Below, piece after piece: positions 6,875-13,843 of a stretch of DNA of 49,655 bases. The position numbers were made by a program, and so were the translations under genes. How positions within the stretch are numbered: position 1 is the first letter of the stretch; each line of letters starts with the position of its first letter. This stretch comes from JANLTP01 sp031363055 (GTDB lineage Bacteria > Pseudomonadota > Gammaproteobacteria > Burkholderiales > Burkholderiaceae_E), in the NCBI GenBank assembly GCA_031363055.1, contig JANLTP010000249.1, positions 1 through 49,655 of the forward strand, given 5' to 3'. Under the pieces are notes generated by a model. That model made no database searches, had not been told where the DNA came from, and saw only the letters and a list, made by a program, of their open reading frames with translations.

Positions 6875-7704
6875 CTCCAGCACCGATCGGGCGCGTGCGC
6901 TCGATCTTCTGGATTGGCCTGTTTTTGAGTGGCGTGACGGCCGGGTTGGGCGCGTGCGCGCTCTTGCAAGTGCAACCCGTCGAAGTCCGTCCGATTGCGG
7001 TCGCTGACTTGAAGTCCGGCATCGATTTTTCGAGTCGCGAGCTGCGCGAACAGCAAGACGATCCGATTCTGAACCCGGGCATGCTTTGGGTCGATCAAGG
7101 ACAGCGTGCCTGGAAAGCGCCGCCCGGTAACGGTCAGCCGAGCTGCGAGTCCTGTCACGGCGACGCGAAAGATTCGATGAAGGGTCTGGCCGCCCGGTTG
7201 CCCAGAGCCAGCGCCGACGGTAAACGGCTGCACAATCTGCATACGCTTGCGAATCGCTGCCGGGTTGATCGGCAACAGCTTGCAGCGTTGGACTACGAGT
7301 CGCAGTCGCTGCTCGGGTTGGTCAGTTATCTGGCGTATCAATCGCGTGGATTGTCGATCGATGTCGACGTTGGCGGAGCAGCGAAACCGTTTTTCGAACA
7401 AGGACGAAACGCTTACCAGGAACGCATTGGACAAATCAATCTGGCCTGTACCCATTGCCATGATCAGAACTGGGGTCGAAGATTACTGAATGAGCCGATC
7501 AGCCAAGGGCATGGCAATGCGTACCCGATCTATCGGCTCGAATGGCAAACTGCTGGCTCCTTGCATCGGCGTTTTCGAAGTTGCCAATTCGGCGTGCGTG
7601 CCGAGCTTTTTCCGCAGGGTCATGAGACCTTCATGGCCCTCGAGCTTTACCTGGCCTGGCGTGGCCAGGGACTTCTGATCGAGAGCCCCGGCGTCAGACG
7701 CTAG
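6871..7704 (+). CDS. soxA: Diheme cytochrome SoxA, predicted lipoprotein
   Basis: A 277-residue L-cysteine S-thiosulfotransferase subunit acting with SoxX in the periplasm. Two heme motifs are visible, CESCH (92-96) and CTHCH (193-197), so it is the diheme form. Cys130 lies in NRCR, the expected axial-ligand region, and Cys238 (FRSCQFG) corresponds to the active-site Cys. The signal sequence ends LGAC at 26-29, which fits a lipobox and suggests membrane anchoring, unlike the soluble well-studied SoxA. Start ATG overlaps the soxZ stop. soxB does not follow; ribBA does. A perfect 22-bp palindrome covers the stop codon. Confidence 0.93.
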   Translation: MTPAPIGRVRSIFWIGLFLSGVTAGLGACALLQVQPVEVRPIAVADLKSGIDFSSRELREQQDDPILNPGMLWVDQGQRAWKAPPGNGQPSCESCHGDAKDSMKGLAARLPRASADGKRLHNLHTLANRCRVDRQQLAALDYESQSLLGLVSYLAYQSRGLSIDVDVGGAAKPFFEQGRNAYQERIGQINLACTHCHDQNWGRRLLNEPISQGHGNAYPIYRLEWQTAGSLHRRFRSCQFGVRAELFPQGHETFMALELYLAWRGQGLLIESPGVRR

Positions 7705-7713
7705 CGTCTGACG
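7692..7713. repeat. Perfect 22-bp palindrome over the soxA stop codon
   Basis: The 22 bases are identical to their reverse complement, centred on CTAG, with the soxA stop at 7702-7704 in the middle. No T-run follows on either strand, so it is not a standard intrinsic terminator. It could be an mRNA 3'-end hairpin or a protein-binding site. Confidence 0.7.
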
Positions 7714-7771
7714 TTAGTCGTCCACGCGGGCACGAGAACCGGTTCAGTCGATTGCTGAGTCCGGTCGGGGG

Positions 7772-7777
7772 TAAAAT
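7772..7777 (+). promoter_or_regulatory. Putative -10 box of ribBA
   Basis: TAAAAT lies six bases before the ribBA ATG, so a transcript from it would start at or next to the start codon. No convincing -35 is seen and there is no well-placed Shine-Dalgarno (a G-run at 7766-7771 is 12 bases from the ATG). Low confidence on its own; it fits a pattern seen at ribD, yqgE and rmlB. Confidence 0.35.
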
Positions 7778-7783
7778 GCTGAA

Positions 7784-8905
7784 ATGAGCCTCGCTACCAC
7801 TGAAGAAATCCTGGCCGACTTCAAGGCCGGCAAAATGTTGATCCTGGTTGATGAAGAAGATCGCGAAAATGAAGGCGATCTGGTGCTTGCTGCCGACCAT
7901 GTGACCCCGGATGCCATCAACTTCATGGCCCGTTTTGGCCGTGGTTTGATTTGTCTGACCTTGACTCAGGAGCGCTGTCGCAAGTTGCGGCTGCCACTCA
8001 TGTCGAGCGCCAACGGCACCAAGATGGGTACCAACTTTACGGTCTCGATCGAGGCCGCCGAAGGCGTGACCACCGGAATCTCGGCCGCCGATCGCGCACT
8101 GACCGTCAAGACGGCGGTGGCCAAGGATGCGGGCTTTGACGACATCGTGCAGCCGGGGCATATTTTTCCGATCATGGCCAAAGATGGCGGCGTGCTGATG
8201 CGGGCCGGCCACACCGAAGCGGGCTGCGATCTGGGCCACTTGACCGGGCTTACGCCAGCATCGGTGATTTGCGAAATCATGAAGGATGACGGCACGATGG
8301 CGCGGCTGCCCGACCTCATCGAATTCGGCAAGCTGCATGGCCTGAAAATTGGCACGATTGCCGACCTGATTCACTATCGCAGTGAAAATGAAAGTCTGAT
8401 CGAGCGGGTTGCCGCGCGTCGGGTCAAGACCCATCACGGTGAATTCGATCTGATCGCTTTTCGGGACAAGCCGACCGGATCGCCTCATCTGGCGATGGTG
8501 TTCGGAACCCTTCACGCCGATCAGGAGGCGATGGTTCGAGTCCATGAGCCGCTGACGGTGATCGACCTGATCGACGCTCAGAGTGCGTGGCCGAGTTGGT
8601 CCGTCGATCGGGCCTTGGCGTCGATTGCCGCCAACGGTTGCGGCGTCATGATCATGCTCAATTGTGCGCAAGATGCTGACACCTTGTTTGGTCGCTTTGA
8701 GTTGCTGGCAGCGCTTGATCGGCAGGAAGATGTTCGCAGCAGGCGGGCTGGACGCGGCGCTTCAATGGATCTGCGCACCTATGGCGTCGGTGCTCAAATT
8801 CTGAAAAGTCTGGGCGTCGGGAAAATGCGATTGCTGTCTCGACCCAGGAAGCTGCCCAGCATGGCCGGCTATGGCCTTGAGATCGTCGGCTTCGAGTCGC
8901 CCTAG
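7784..8905 (+). CDS. ribBA: 3,4-dihydroxy-2-butanone-4-phosphate synthase with degenerate RibA domain (RibBX type)
   Basis: A 373-residue protein. The N-terminal half (1-200) is a complete DHBP synthase: DEEDRENEGDL acidic motif, GHTEAGCDL, and the usual start MSLATTEEI. The C-terminal half (about 210-373) has the GTP cyclohydrolase II fold signature (VRVHEPL, YGVGAQIL, GYGLEIVG) but lacks the zinc-binding Cys triad (GD..GS..CDCG) and the EGRGIGL segment. It is therefore unlikely to hydrolyse GTP, matching the RibBX variant widespread in Proteobacteria. A separate active ribA should exist elsewhere. It leads the ribBA-ribH-nusB-thiL-pgpA run, 29 bp ahead of ribH. Confidence 0.95.
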   Translation: MSLATTEEILADFKAGKMLILVDEEDRENEGDLVLAADHVTPDAINFMARFGRGLICLTLTQERCRKLRLPLMSSANGTKMGTNFTVSIEAAEGVTTGISAADRALTVKTAVAKDAGFDDIVQPGHIFPIMAKDGGVLMRAGHTEAGCDLGHLTGLTPASVICEIMKDDGTMARLPDLIEFGKLHGLKIGTIADLIHYRSENESLIERVAARRVKTHHGEFDLIAFRDKPTGSPHLAMVFGTLHADQEAMVRVHEPLTVIDLIDAQSAWPSWSVDRALASIAANGCGVMIMLNCAQDADTLFGRFELLAALDRQEDVRSRRAGRGASMDLRTYGVGAQILKSLGVGKMRLLSRPRKLPSMAGYGLEIVGFESP

Positions 8906-8934
8906 GCTGTGTGTCGCCCTAAAAAGGAAACAGA

Positions 8935-9426
8935 GTGACCATCGAAATTTTTGGCGCCGATCATCTCGGCGAAGGTTTGCGAATCGGCATAGTGCAAGCG
9001 CGATTCAACGCGCCGGTCTGCGAGGGTCTGCGCGAGTCCTGTCTGGCGACCCTCAAGCAATTGGGTGTCGATGATGAAGACGTCTTTGTCTGTACAGTGC
9101 CCGGCGCGCTCGAGATTCCGCAGGCTTTGCAGCGTTTGGCGCGCAGCGGCGAATTCGATGCCTTGATTGCGTTGGGTGCCGTCATTCGCGGCGAAACCTA
9201 TCATTTCGAAGTGGTTTCCAATGAAAGCGCGGCCGGCGTACAACGGGTCGCGCTCGACTTTTCAATTCCGATTGCCAACGCTATTCTGACGACCAACACC
9301 GACGAGCAGGCGATGGCGCGTACGGTTGAAAAGGGCGCCGACGCCGCTCGGGTGGCGGTCGAAATGGCGAACCTCGGTGAAGCGGTCGGCAGCCTTTCGG
9401 ATGTGGCTGACGAGGATGCCGATTGA
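8935..9426 (+). CDS. ribH: 6,7-dimethyl-8-ribityllumazine synthase
   Basis: A 163-residue lumazine synthase that joins the RibD and RibB products. Diagnostic features are IVQARFNAPVCEGL at the N-terminus, VPGALEIPQ, ALGAVIRGETYHFE with the catalytic His, and ILTTNTDEQA. It starts with GTG at 8935 behind AAAGGAAAC. The length fits the icosahedral or decameric enzyme. The C-terminal tail is slightly extended and acidic. The stop overlaps the nusB start by one base (TGATG), implying coupled translation. Confidence 0.97.
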   Translation: MTIEIFGADHLGEGLRIGIVQARFNAPVCEGLRESCLATLKQLGVDDEDVFVCTVPGALEIPQALQRLARSGEFDALIALGAVIRGETYHFEVVSNESAAGVQRVALDFSIPIANAILTTNTDEQAMARTVEKGADAARVAVEMANLGEAVGSLSDVADEDAD

Positions 9427-9920
9427 TGGACAAGCCGCCGGAAGCCACCCCAATCGCCGAACGTGAACCTGAACGCGAACGGGTGCGACCGCGCAGTGCG
9501 CGACGGCGCTCGCGTGAATTCGCGGTACAGGCGATCTATCAGTGGTTGGTCTCGAAAGAAGACTCCGGTGCCATTGAGGCGCATATCAGCGCGGTGACCG
9601 GTTTTGATCGTGCCGACCGCGAACATTTCAAGACCTTGCTGTACGGTGTGATCCGGGATGCGCCGAACCTGCATGCGTCGATCCTGCCGCATATCGACCG
9701 GCCGATCGTTGAGCTCAGCCCGGTCGAACACGCAATCCTGCTGATTGGCGGATTCGAGCTGTTGCGCCATCTTGAGATTCCCTATCGCGTTGTCATTAAC
9801 GAAGCGGTTGAGTTGGCAAAGACCTATGGCGGCACCGATGGTTACAAGTACGTCAACGGTGTTCTGGATCGGGTTGCGGCCGATCTGAGGCCGCTCGAAG
9901 GCGTGCGGCCTCGTGGGTGA
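9426..9920 (+). CDS. nusB: Transcription antitermination factor NusB
   Basis: A 164-residue all-helical RNA-binding protein that joins NusE (S10) at boxA in rRNA antitermination. SRREFAVQAIYQWL near residue 30, LSPVEHAILLIGGFELL in the middle, and VINEAVELAKTYGGTDGYKYVNGVLD at the end are the family hallmarks. The first 30 residues are an Arg/Glu-rich extension, longer than in E. coli NusB (about 139 residues). ATG at 9426 is preferred over the TTG three bases before. It overlaps thiL by eight bases. Confidence 0.96.
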   Translation: MDKPPEATPIAEREPERERVRPRSARRRSREFAVQAIYQWLVSKEDSGAIEAHISAVTGFDRADREHFKTLLYGVIRDAPNLHASILPHIDRPIVELSPVEHAILLIGGFELLRHLEIPYRVVINEAVELAKTYGGTDGYKYVNGVLDRVAADLRPLEGVRPRG

Positions 9921-10884
9921 GTTCGAACTCATCAAACGTTTTTTCACGCGTTCGCCGCCGCGCCGCGCCGCGCTTGGAATGGGTGACGACTGTGCGTTGC
10001 TGGCCAGTAGCGCCACGCCCGGTGCGGGCCTGGCGATTTCAACCGACATGCTGGTCAGCGGCCGACATTTTTTCGCCGACGTCGATCCTCGCTCGCTCGG
10101 ACACAAGGCGCTGGCGGTCAATTTGTCGGATCTCGCGGCCATGGGCGCCGAACCGCGCGCGTTCACCTTGGCGCTGGCGCTGCCCGAGATTGATGCTGCC
10201 TGGCTCAGCGAGTTTTCCGAAGGCCTGTTTGCCTTGGCCGACGCCCATGACTGTGAGTTGATTGGCGGTGACACCACGGCGGGGCCGCTGAACATCTGCA
10301 TTACTGTGTTCGGCGATTGTCCACTGGCCGGGGCCTTGCGTCGTGACCGGGCTGAGCCCGACGATGACATCTGGGTCAGCGGTGCATTGGGCGCTGCGCA
10401 CTTTGCGGTCAGTGAGCGCTATGCGGGGCGACCCTTGAGTGCCGGGCATCTGGCCGTTCGACGGGCCGAGTGGCCGGTCCCACGGGTGGCGCTGGGTCAG
10501 TCGCTCAGGCATCTGGCGCGGGCCGCGATCGATGTTTCGGACGGGCTGCTGGGCGATCTCGGGCATATCTGCGAGCGCTCCCGGCTCGGCGCCGAACTGA
10601 TGGCGGAAAAAATTCCGGTGGATCCTTGTTTGAGCGGTCTGCCGGTGCCGCAGCAACAGCGCCTGGCATTACGCGGCGGCGACGATTACGAACTGGTATT
10701 CACGGCCGCGCGAGAGAATCGCCCGGCGATCACCGCACTGGGCGAGCGCCTGGACCTGCGATTGAGCCGCATCGGAACGCTTACCAGTGGCGCCGGCGTG
10801 GTGGTGTTGGATCAGCGAGGACAAGTCATACATGCCGATATTCGAAGTTTCGACCACTTCGCGCAAGCCGCCCGCCCAGCCTGA
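9913..10884 (+). CDS. thiL: Thiamine-monophosphate kinase
   Basis: A 323-residue kinase converting thiamine monophosphate to the diphosphate cofactor. It begins (M)GEFELIKRFF, typical of ThiL, followed by GMGDDCALL and STDMLVSGRHF for metal/substrate binding, NLSDLAAMGA, and GGDTTAGP. The C-terminal half contains AIDVSDGLLGDLGHICERS and GGDDYEL. The start is GTG at 9913, eight bases inside the end of nusB; the conserved N-terminus supports it. The nusB-thiL-pgpA order is common in Gammaproteobacteria. Its product is the cofactor for the enzyme at 198-1913. Confidence 0.97.
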   Translation: MGEFELIKRFFTRSPPRRAALGMGDDCALLASSATPGAGLAISTDMLVSGRHFFADVDPRSLGHKALAVNLSDLAAMGAEPRAFTLALALPEIDAAWLSEFSEGLFALADAHDCELIGGDTTAGPLNICITVFGDCPLAGALRRDRAEPDDDIWVSGALGAAHFAVSERYAGRPLSAGHLAVRRAEWPVPRVALGQSLRHLARAAIDVSDGLLGDLGHICERSRLGAELMAEKIPVDPCLSGLPVPQQQRLALRGGDDYELVFTAARENRPAITALGERLDLRLSRIGTLTSGAGVVVLDQRGQVIHADIRSFDHFAQAARPA

Positions 10885-11350
10885 TTTTGCGTTCATGCGG
10901 CTGCGCCTGTCGCGCTGGGTCGCCTTCGGCCTGGGCGCTGGATTGTCACGAACCGCCCCGGGCACGGTCGGGACTTTTCTAAGCTGGGCACTTTACCTGC
11001 TGGCCACGCCGCTGCTGCCGCCGACAGTGTTATGGGGCGTAGTGATTCTCGGATTCGCGCTCGGCGTCTGGGCCTGCGGGCGAGCCGCCGACGATCTCGG
11101 CGTGGCCGATCACGGCGCCATCGTTTGGGATGAAATCATCGCTTTCTGGGCCGTGCTGTTGCTGGTACCGTCCGGGTTTGGCGCACAATTCGCGGCACTT
11201 TTGTTATTTCGATTTTTCGATATCGTCAAGCCATCGCCGATTCGGCAAGTGGATCAGCGCGTCAAGAGCGGATTTGGCATCATGCTTGATGATGCCCTGG
11301 CGGCCGTTTACGCGGTACTGACCTTCAAACTGCTGGCCGTCATGTTTTGA
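10832..11350 (+). CDS. pgpA: Phosphatidylglycerophosphatase A
   Basis: An inner-membrane phosphatase that makes phosphatidylglycerol from its phosphate. The PgpA signature GAGLSRTAPGTVGTF lies near the start, and VWDEIIAFWAVL holds conserved acidic residues. Three or four hydrophobic segments are visible. ATG at 10832 gives 172 residues, the E. coli length, overlaps thiL by 53 bases, and has GAGG upstream. ATG at 10895 would give 151 residues and no overlap. The frame is open even further upstream but antisense-like in composition. The C-terminal sequence GFGIMLDDALAAVYA is also typical. Confidence 0.93.
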   Translation: MPIFEVSTTSRKPPAQPDFAFMRLRLSRWVAFGLGAGLSRTAPGTVGTFLSWALYLLATPLLPPTVLWGVVILGFALGVWACGRAADDLGVADHGAIVWDEIIAFWAVLLLVPSGFGAQFAALLLFRFFDIVKPSPIRQVDQRVKSGFGIMLDDALAAVYAVLTFKLLAVMF

Positions 11351-11380
11351 ATTTTGGACTGGCCTTGGGACTGAATTTAA

Positions 11381-11414
11381 GACGGGACTTATAGACGGGA
11401 CTTATAGACGGGAC
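11381..11414 (+). repeat. Tandem 13-bp repeat just before pncC
   Basis: The unit GACGGGACTTATA occurs at 11381-11393 and 11394-11406, followed by a partial third copy (GACGGGAC, 11407-11414). It ends three bases before the pncC ATG. It duplicates the TATA-like hexamer and the G-rich stretch, so copy number could affect expression. Confidence 0.9.
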
Positions 11415-11417
11415 GCT

Positions 11418-11951
11418 ATGCAAAACCTGCAGATTCATGAACTTGAGGCGCAGACCTTTGAGTTGGCCGCACGCTTGGGGCGGCGCAGCGCCGAACTCGG
11501 TTGGATGCTGGTGACGGCAGAGTCTTGCACGGGTGGGCTGATCGCGCGCGCCCTGACCGAGATCGGCGGATCGAGTCAATGGTTTGAGCGTGGATTTGTC
11601 ACCTACAGCAATGACGCCAAACGAGAGGCGCTGGGCGTTCATGAGCTTAGTTTGTCGACGCAGGGCGCCGTTAGTGAGGCGGTGGCCCGCGAAATGGCGC
11701 AGGGCGCACTTCGCAACAGCCGAGCACAGCTCGCGCTTTCGGTTACCGGCGTGGCCGGACCCGGCGGTGCGATGCCGGGAAAACCGGTGGGCACGGTGGC
11801 CTTTGGTTGGGCGACCTCTGATCGGGTGGAATCCGAGATGAGACTTTTTAACGGCGATCGCACTCAAGTACGTTTGCAAACGGCCCTGCATGCGCTTGGG
11901 CTTGCGTTTCGCTTCTTGCCAGCTAGTAAGGAGCCGGCGCAATTGGCCTGA
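11418..11951 (+). CDS. pncC: Nicotinamide-nucleotide amidohydrolase (CinA C-terminal family)
   Basis: A 177-residue stand-alone CinA C-terminal domain. The family members deamidate NMN to nicotinate mononucleotide in pyridine nucleotide salvage. The active-site segment TAESCTGGLIARALTEIGGSSQWFERGFVTYSNDAK and the later VTGVAGPGGAMPGKPVGTV are nearly canonical. About 15 N-terminal and a few C-terminal residues extend beyond the E. coli protein. It sits upstream of recA as in many Gammaproteobacteria (often annotated cinA-recA). The ATG at 11418 follows tandem repeats and lacks a strong Shine-Dalgarno. Confidence 0.93.
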   Translation: MQNLQIHELEAQTFELAARLGRRSAELGWMLVTAESCTGGLIARALTEIGGSSQWFERGFVTYSNDAKREALGVHELSLSTQGAVSEAVAREMAQGALRNSRAQLALSVTGVAGPGGAMPGKPVGTVAFGWATSDRVESEMRLFNGDRTQVRLQTALHALGLAFRFLPASKEPAQLA

Positions 11952-12053
11952 AGCCAGGAGTCTCGCATCGGACTTTCGGCTTTGGCAGCGTTAGGAGGGT
12001 GTCGGGTTGATGAAACAGGCTTAGATCATTTGGCTGGTTACTCATCCAGTAGA

Positions 12054-12086
12054 CTGATTGTATGTACAGTGGTTATATGCCATACT
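12054..12086 (+). promoter_or_regulatory. recA promoter with LexA-like SOS box
   Basis: CTGA-TTGTATGT-ACAG at 12054-12069 differs by one base from the gammaproteobacterial LexA consensus CTGT-N8-ACAG. It overlaps a possible -35 (TTGTAT, 12058-12063), followed after exactly 17 bases by a -10-like CATACT (12081-12086). LexA bound there would block the promoter. The leader to the recA ATG would be about 130 nt. Confidence 0.6.
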
Positions 12087-12144
12087 TCGGTCATCAGTTC
12101 TTGGTGTGGTAACAGCAGTCTGAATCGGGACCCGGTCCCTCAAT

Positions 12145-12212
12145 TGTTTGTCGAGTGTTTGTCGAATGTTTGTCGAGTTTTTACCGAATCTTTACCGAAT
12201 CTTTACCGAATA
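12145..12212 (+). repeat. Two adjacent 3x11-bp tandem repeat arrays in the recA leader
   Basis: TGTTTGTCGAG/A occurs three times in exact tandem (12145-12155, 12156-12166, 12167-12177). After two bases, TTTACCGAATC occurs three times (12180-12190, 12191-12201, 12202-12212 with the last base changed). Both units are 11 bp and share a TTT-N2-CGA core, so they may descend from one unit. The array ends nine bases before the recA ATG. Confidence 0.92.
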
Positions 12213-12221
12213 GGGCCAGTC

Positions 12222-13283
12222 ATGGAAAAAGTCATCAAAATGGAAGACGCAAAATCGAAAACCGAGCGCGGCAAGGCCTTGCAAGCGGCGCTCTCACAGA
12301 TCGAAAAGCAGTTTGGCAAGGGCTCGATCATGCGCCTGGGCGCGGGCGAAGCCGTCGAGGAAATTGATACCGTTTCAACCGGCTCGCTGGGTCTTGATAT
12401 AGCGCTGGGTATCGGCGGTTTGCCACGCGGGCGAGTGGTCGAGGTTTATGGCCCGGAATCGTCGGGCAAAACCACGCTGACCTTGCAAGTTATTTCCGAA
12501 ATGCAAAAGATCGGTGGTACCTGCGCCTTTATCGATGCCGAACATGCACTCGATTCCCAGTATGCTCAAAAACTCGGTGTATCGCTCGAGGATCTGTTGA
12601 TCTCGCAGCCCGACACTGGCGAGCAGGCACTTGAGATCGCCGACGCTCTGGTCCGTTCGGGTTCGGTCGATCTCATTGTGATCGACTCGGTCGCGGCGCT
12701 GACGCCCAAGGCCGAGATTGAAGGAGAGATGGGCGATTCCCTGCCCGGTTTGCAAGCGCGCCTGATGTCGCAAGCGCTGCGCAAACTGACCGGCACGATC
12801 AAGCGCACCAATTGCCTGGTCATCTTCATCAACCAGATTCGAATGAAGATCGGCGTCATGTTCGGTAACCCCGAAACGACCACCGGCGGCAATGCCTTGA
12901 AGTTCTACGCCTCGGTCCGTCTTGACATCCGTCGTACCGGCTCGATCAAGCGTGGTGAAGAGGTCGTTGGTTCTGAAACCAAGGTGAAGGTTGTCAAAAA
13001 CAAGGTTGCACCGCCGTTCAAGCAGGCCAATTTCGACATCATGTACGGCGAAGGTATTTCGCGCGAGGGCGAGGTGATCGACATCGGCTCTGAAATCAGC
13101 GTGGTTGAAAAATCAGGCGCCTGGTACAGCTACGGCGGCAACCGAATCGGTCAGGGTAAGGATAATGCGCGCGAATATTTGCGCGAACATCCGGAAATGG
13201 CGCTGGAGATTGAAAACAAGATTCGCGCCCATTTCGGTGTCGTGCCTCGAGGTTTGGAAGGGGGGCAGGAAGCTGCCGCCTAA
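12222..13283 (+). CDS. recA: Recombinase RecA
   Basis: A 353-residue RecA that forms filaments on single-stranded DNA, drives strand exchange and stimulates LexA cleavage. The Walker A motif is GPESSGKTT, Walker B is LIVIDSVAAL, and IFINQIRMKIGVMFGNPETTTGG spans the L2/MAW region. The N-terminus ALSQIEKQFGKGSIMRLG is standard. Starts at 12222 and 12240 are both possible; 12222 follows a weak GGG. The upstream frame back to 11982 runs through promoter and repeats and is not used. The LexA-like box upstream predicts SOS control. The C-terminal tail is short and ends in alanines inside a duplicated 31-bp segment. Confidence 0.98.
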   Translation: MEKVIKMEDAKSKTERGKALQAALSQIEKQFGKGSIMRLGAGEAVEEIDTVSTGSLGLDIALGIGGLPRGRVVEVYGPESSGKTTLTLQVISEMQKIGGTCAFIDAEHALDSQYAQKLGVSLEDLLISQPDTGEQALEIADALVRSGSVDLIVIDSVAALTPKAEIEGEMGDSLPGLQARLMSQALRKLTGTIKRTNCLVIFINQIRMKIGVMFGNPETTTGGNALKFYASVRLDIRRTGSIKRGEEVVGSETKVKVVKNKVAPPFKQANFDIMYGEGISREGEVIDIGSEISVVEKSGAWYSYGGNRIGQGKDNAREYLREHPEMALEIENKIRAHFGVVPRGLEGGQEAAA

Positions 13284-13314
13284 AGGTGATGTTGCCGGTG
13301 AAGCTGCCGCCTAA
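13269..13314 (+). repeat. 15-bp direct repeat (31-bp period) across the recA stop and recX start
   Basis: GAAGCTGCCGCCTAA occurs at 13269-13283 (end of recA, including its stop) and again at 13300-13314 (inside the recX start region, in another frame). The copies are exact with a 31-bp period, which indicates a local duplication that probably supplied the recX N-terminal residues. Confidence 0.9.
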
Positions 13315-13798
13315 TGGGGCGAAGCCGTTGACTAAGGCTCGCCGTTCAGCCGCACCGGTCTCACTCAAGGGCGCGGCTCTGCGTTTGCTCTCACGCCGGG
13401 AATTCAGCCGGCACGAGCTCGCCCAGCGACTTCGGCCCAAAGCCGAAAGCGCTGAGGCGCTGGAGCAGGTTCTCGACGAAGTTCAGGCGCGCCAATTTCA
13501 GTCGGACGACCGTTTTACCGAGAGTCTGGTGCATCGCCGTGCGCACCAATTTGGCGCTCGTCGTATCGAGTACGAGCTCGAACAACACCGAATCGACCCA
13601 GCGACGGCAGCCAGAACGCTGGCCAGTCTTTCGGCTAGCGAGCGCGAGCGCGCGCTAGCGATCTGGCAACGCCGATTCGACGTGGCAGCGACCGATCTCA
13701 ACGAGCGAGCCAGGCAGTACCGGTTTCTCGCGCAGCGAGGCTTTGATGGCGACACGATCGCTTGGGTGCTCAAGGAAGTACGTAAACCGCTCTGCTAA
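13286..13798 (+). CDS. recX: RecA-regulatory protein RecX
   Basis: A 170-residue helical protein of the RecX family, which caps or destabilises RecA filaments. ALRLLSRREFSRHELAQRL is the first family repeat, followed by LDEVQARQFQSDDRFTESLVHRRAHQFGARRIEYELEQH and a C-terminal FLAQRGFDGDTIAWVLKE. The start is GTG 13286 or ATG 13289, just behind the recA stop. The first 20 residues come partly from the duplicated segment and are not conserved; TTG at 13328 is another possible start. Likely co-transcribed with recA. Confidence 0.92.
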   Translation: MMLPVKLPPNGAKPLTKARRSAAPVSLKGAALRLLSRREFSRHELAQRLRPKAESAEALEQVLDEVQARQFQSDDRFTESLVHRRAHQFGARRIEYELEQHRIDPATAARTLASLSASERERALAIWQRRFDVAATDLNERARQYRFLAQRGFDGDTIAWVLKEVRKPLC

Positions 13799-13843
13799 AC
13801 TCTCGCGCACTTTACTATCCAAAGTATTAGGCAGGGCATCGTC

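Noticed and set aside
7705..7783. FMN riboswitch ahead of ribBA
   Set aside because: The gap is 79 bases and shows none of the conserved RFN helices; only a palindrome and a -10-like box are present.
7775..7786. Three-codon upstream frame (ATG CTG AAA TGA) overlapping the ribBA start
   Set aside because: It lies at the predicted transcript start and is too short to judge; probably chance.
8535..8550. tRNA T-loop-like GGTTCGAGTCC
   Set aside because: It is inside the ribBA coding sequence and has no matching acceptor, D or anticodon stems.
7694..8671. Open frame of 325 codons on the minus strand opposite ribBA
   Set aside because: It is antisense to a clearly conserved gene, has no recognisable motif and arises from GC-rich codon bias.
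9201..10370. Open frame of 389 codons on the minus strand opposite ribH, nusB and thiL
   Set aside because: Shadow of three conserved overlapping genes; low-complexity translation.
12145..12212. CRISPR-like array in the recA leader
   Set aside because: Units are 11 bp in direct contact without spacers, and no cas gene is near.
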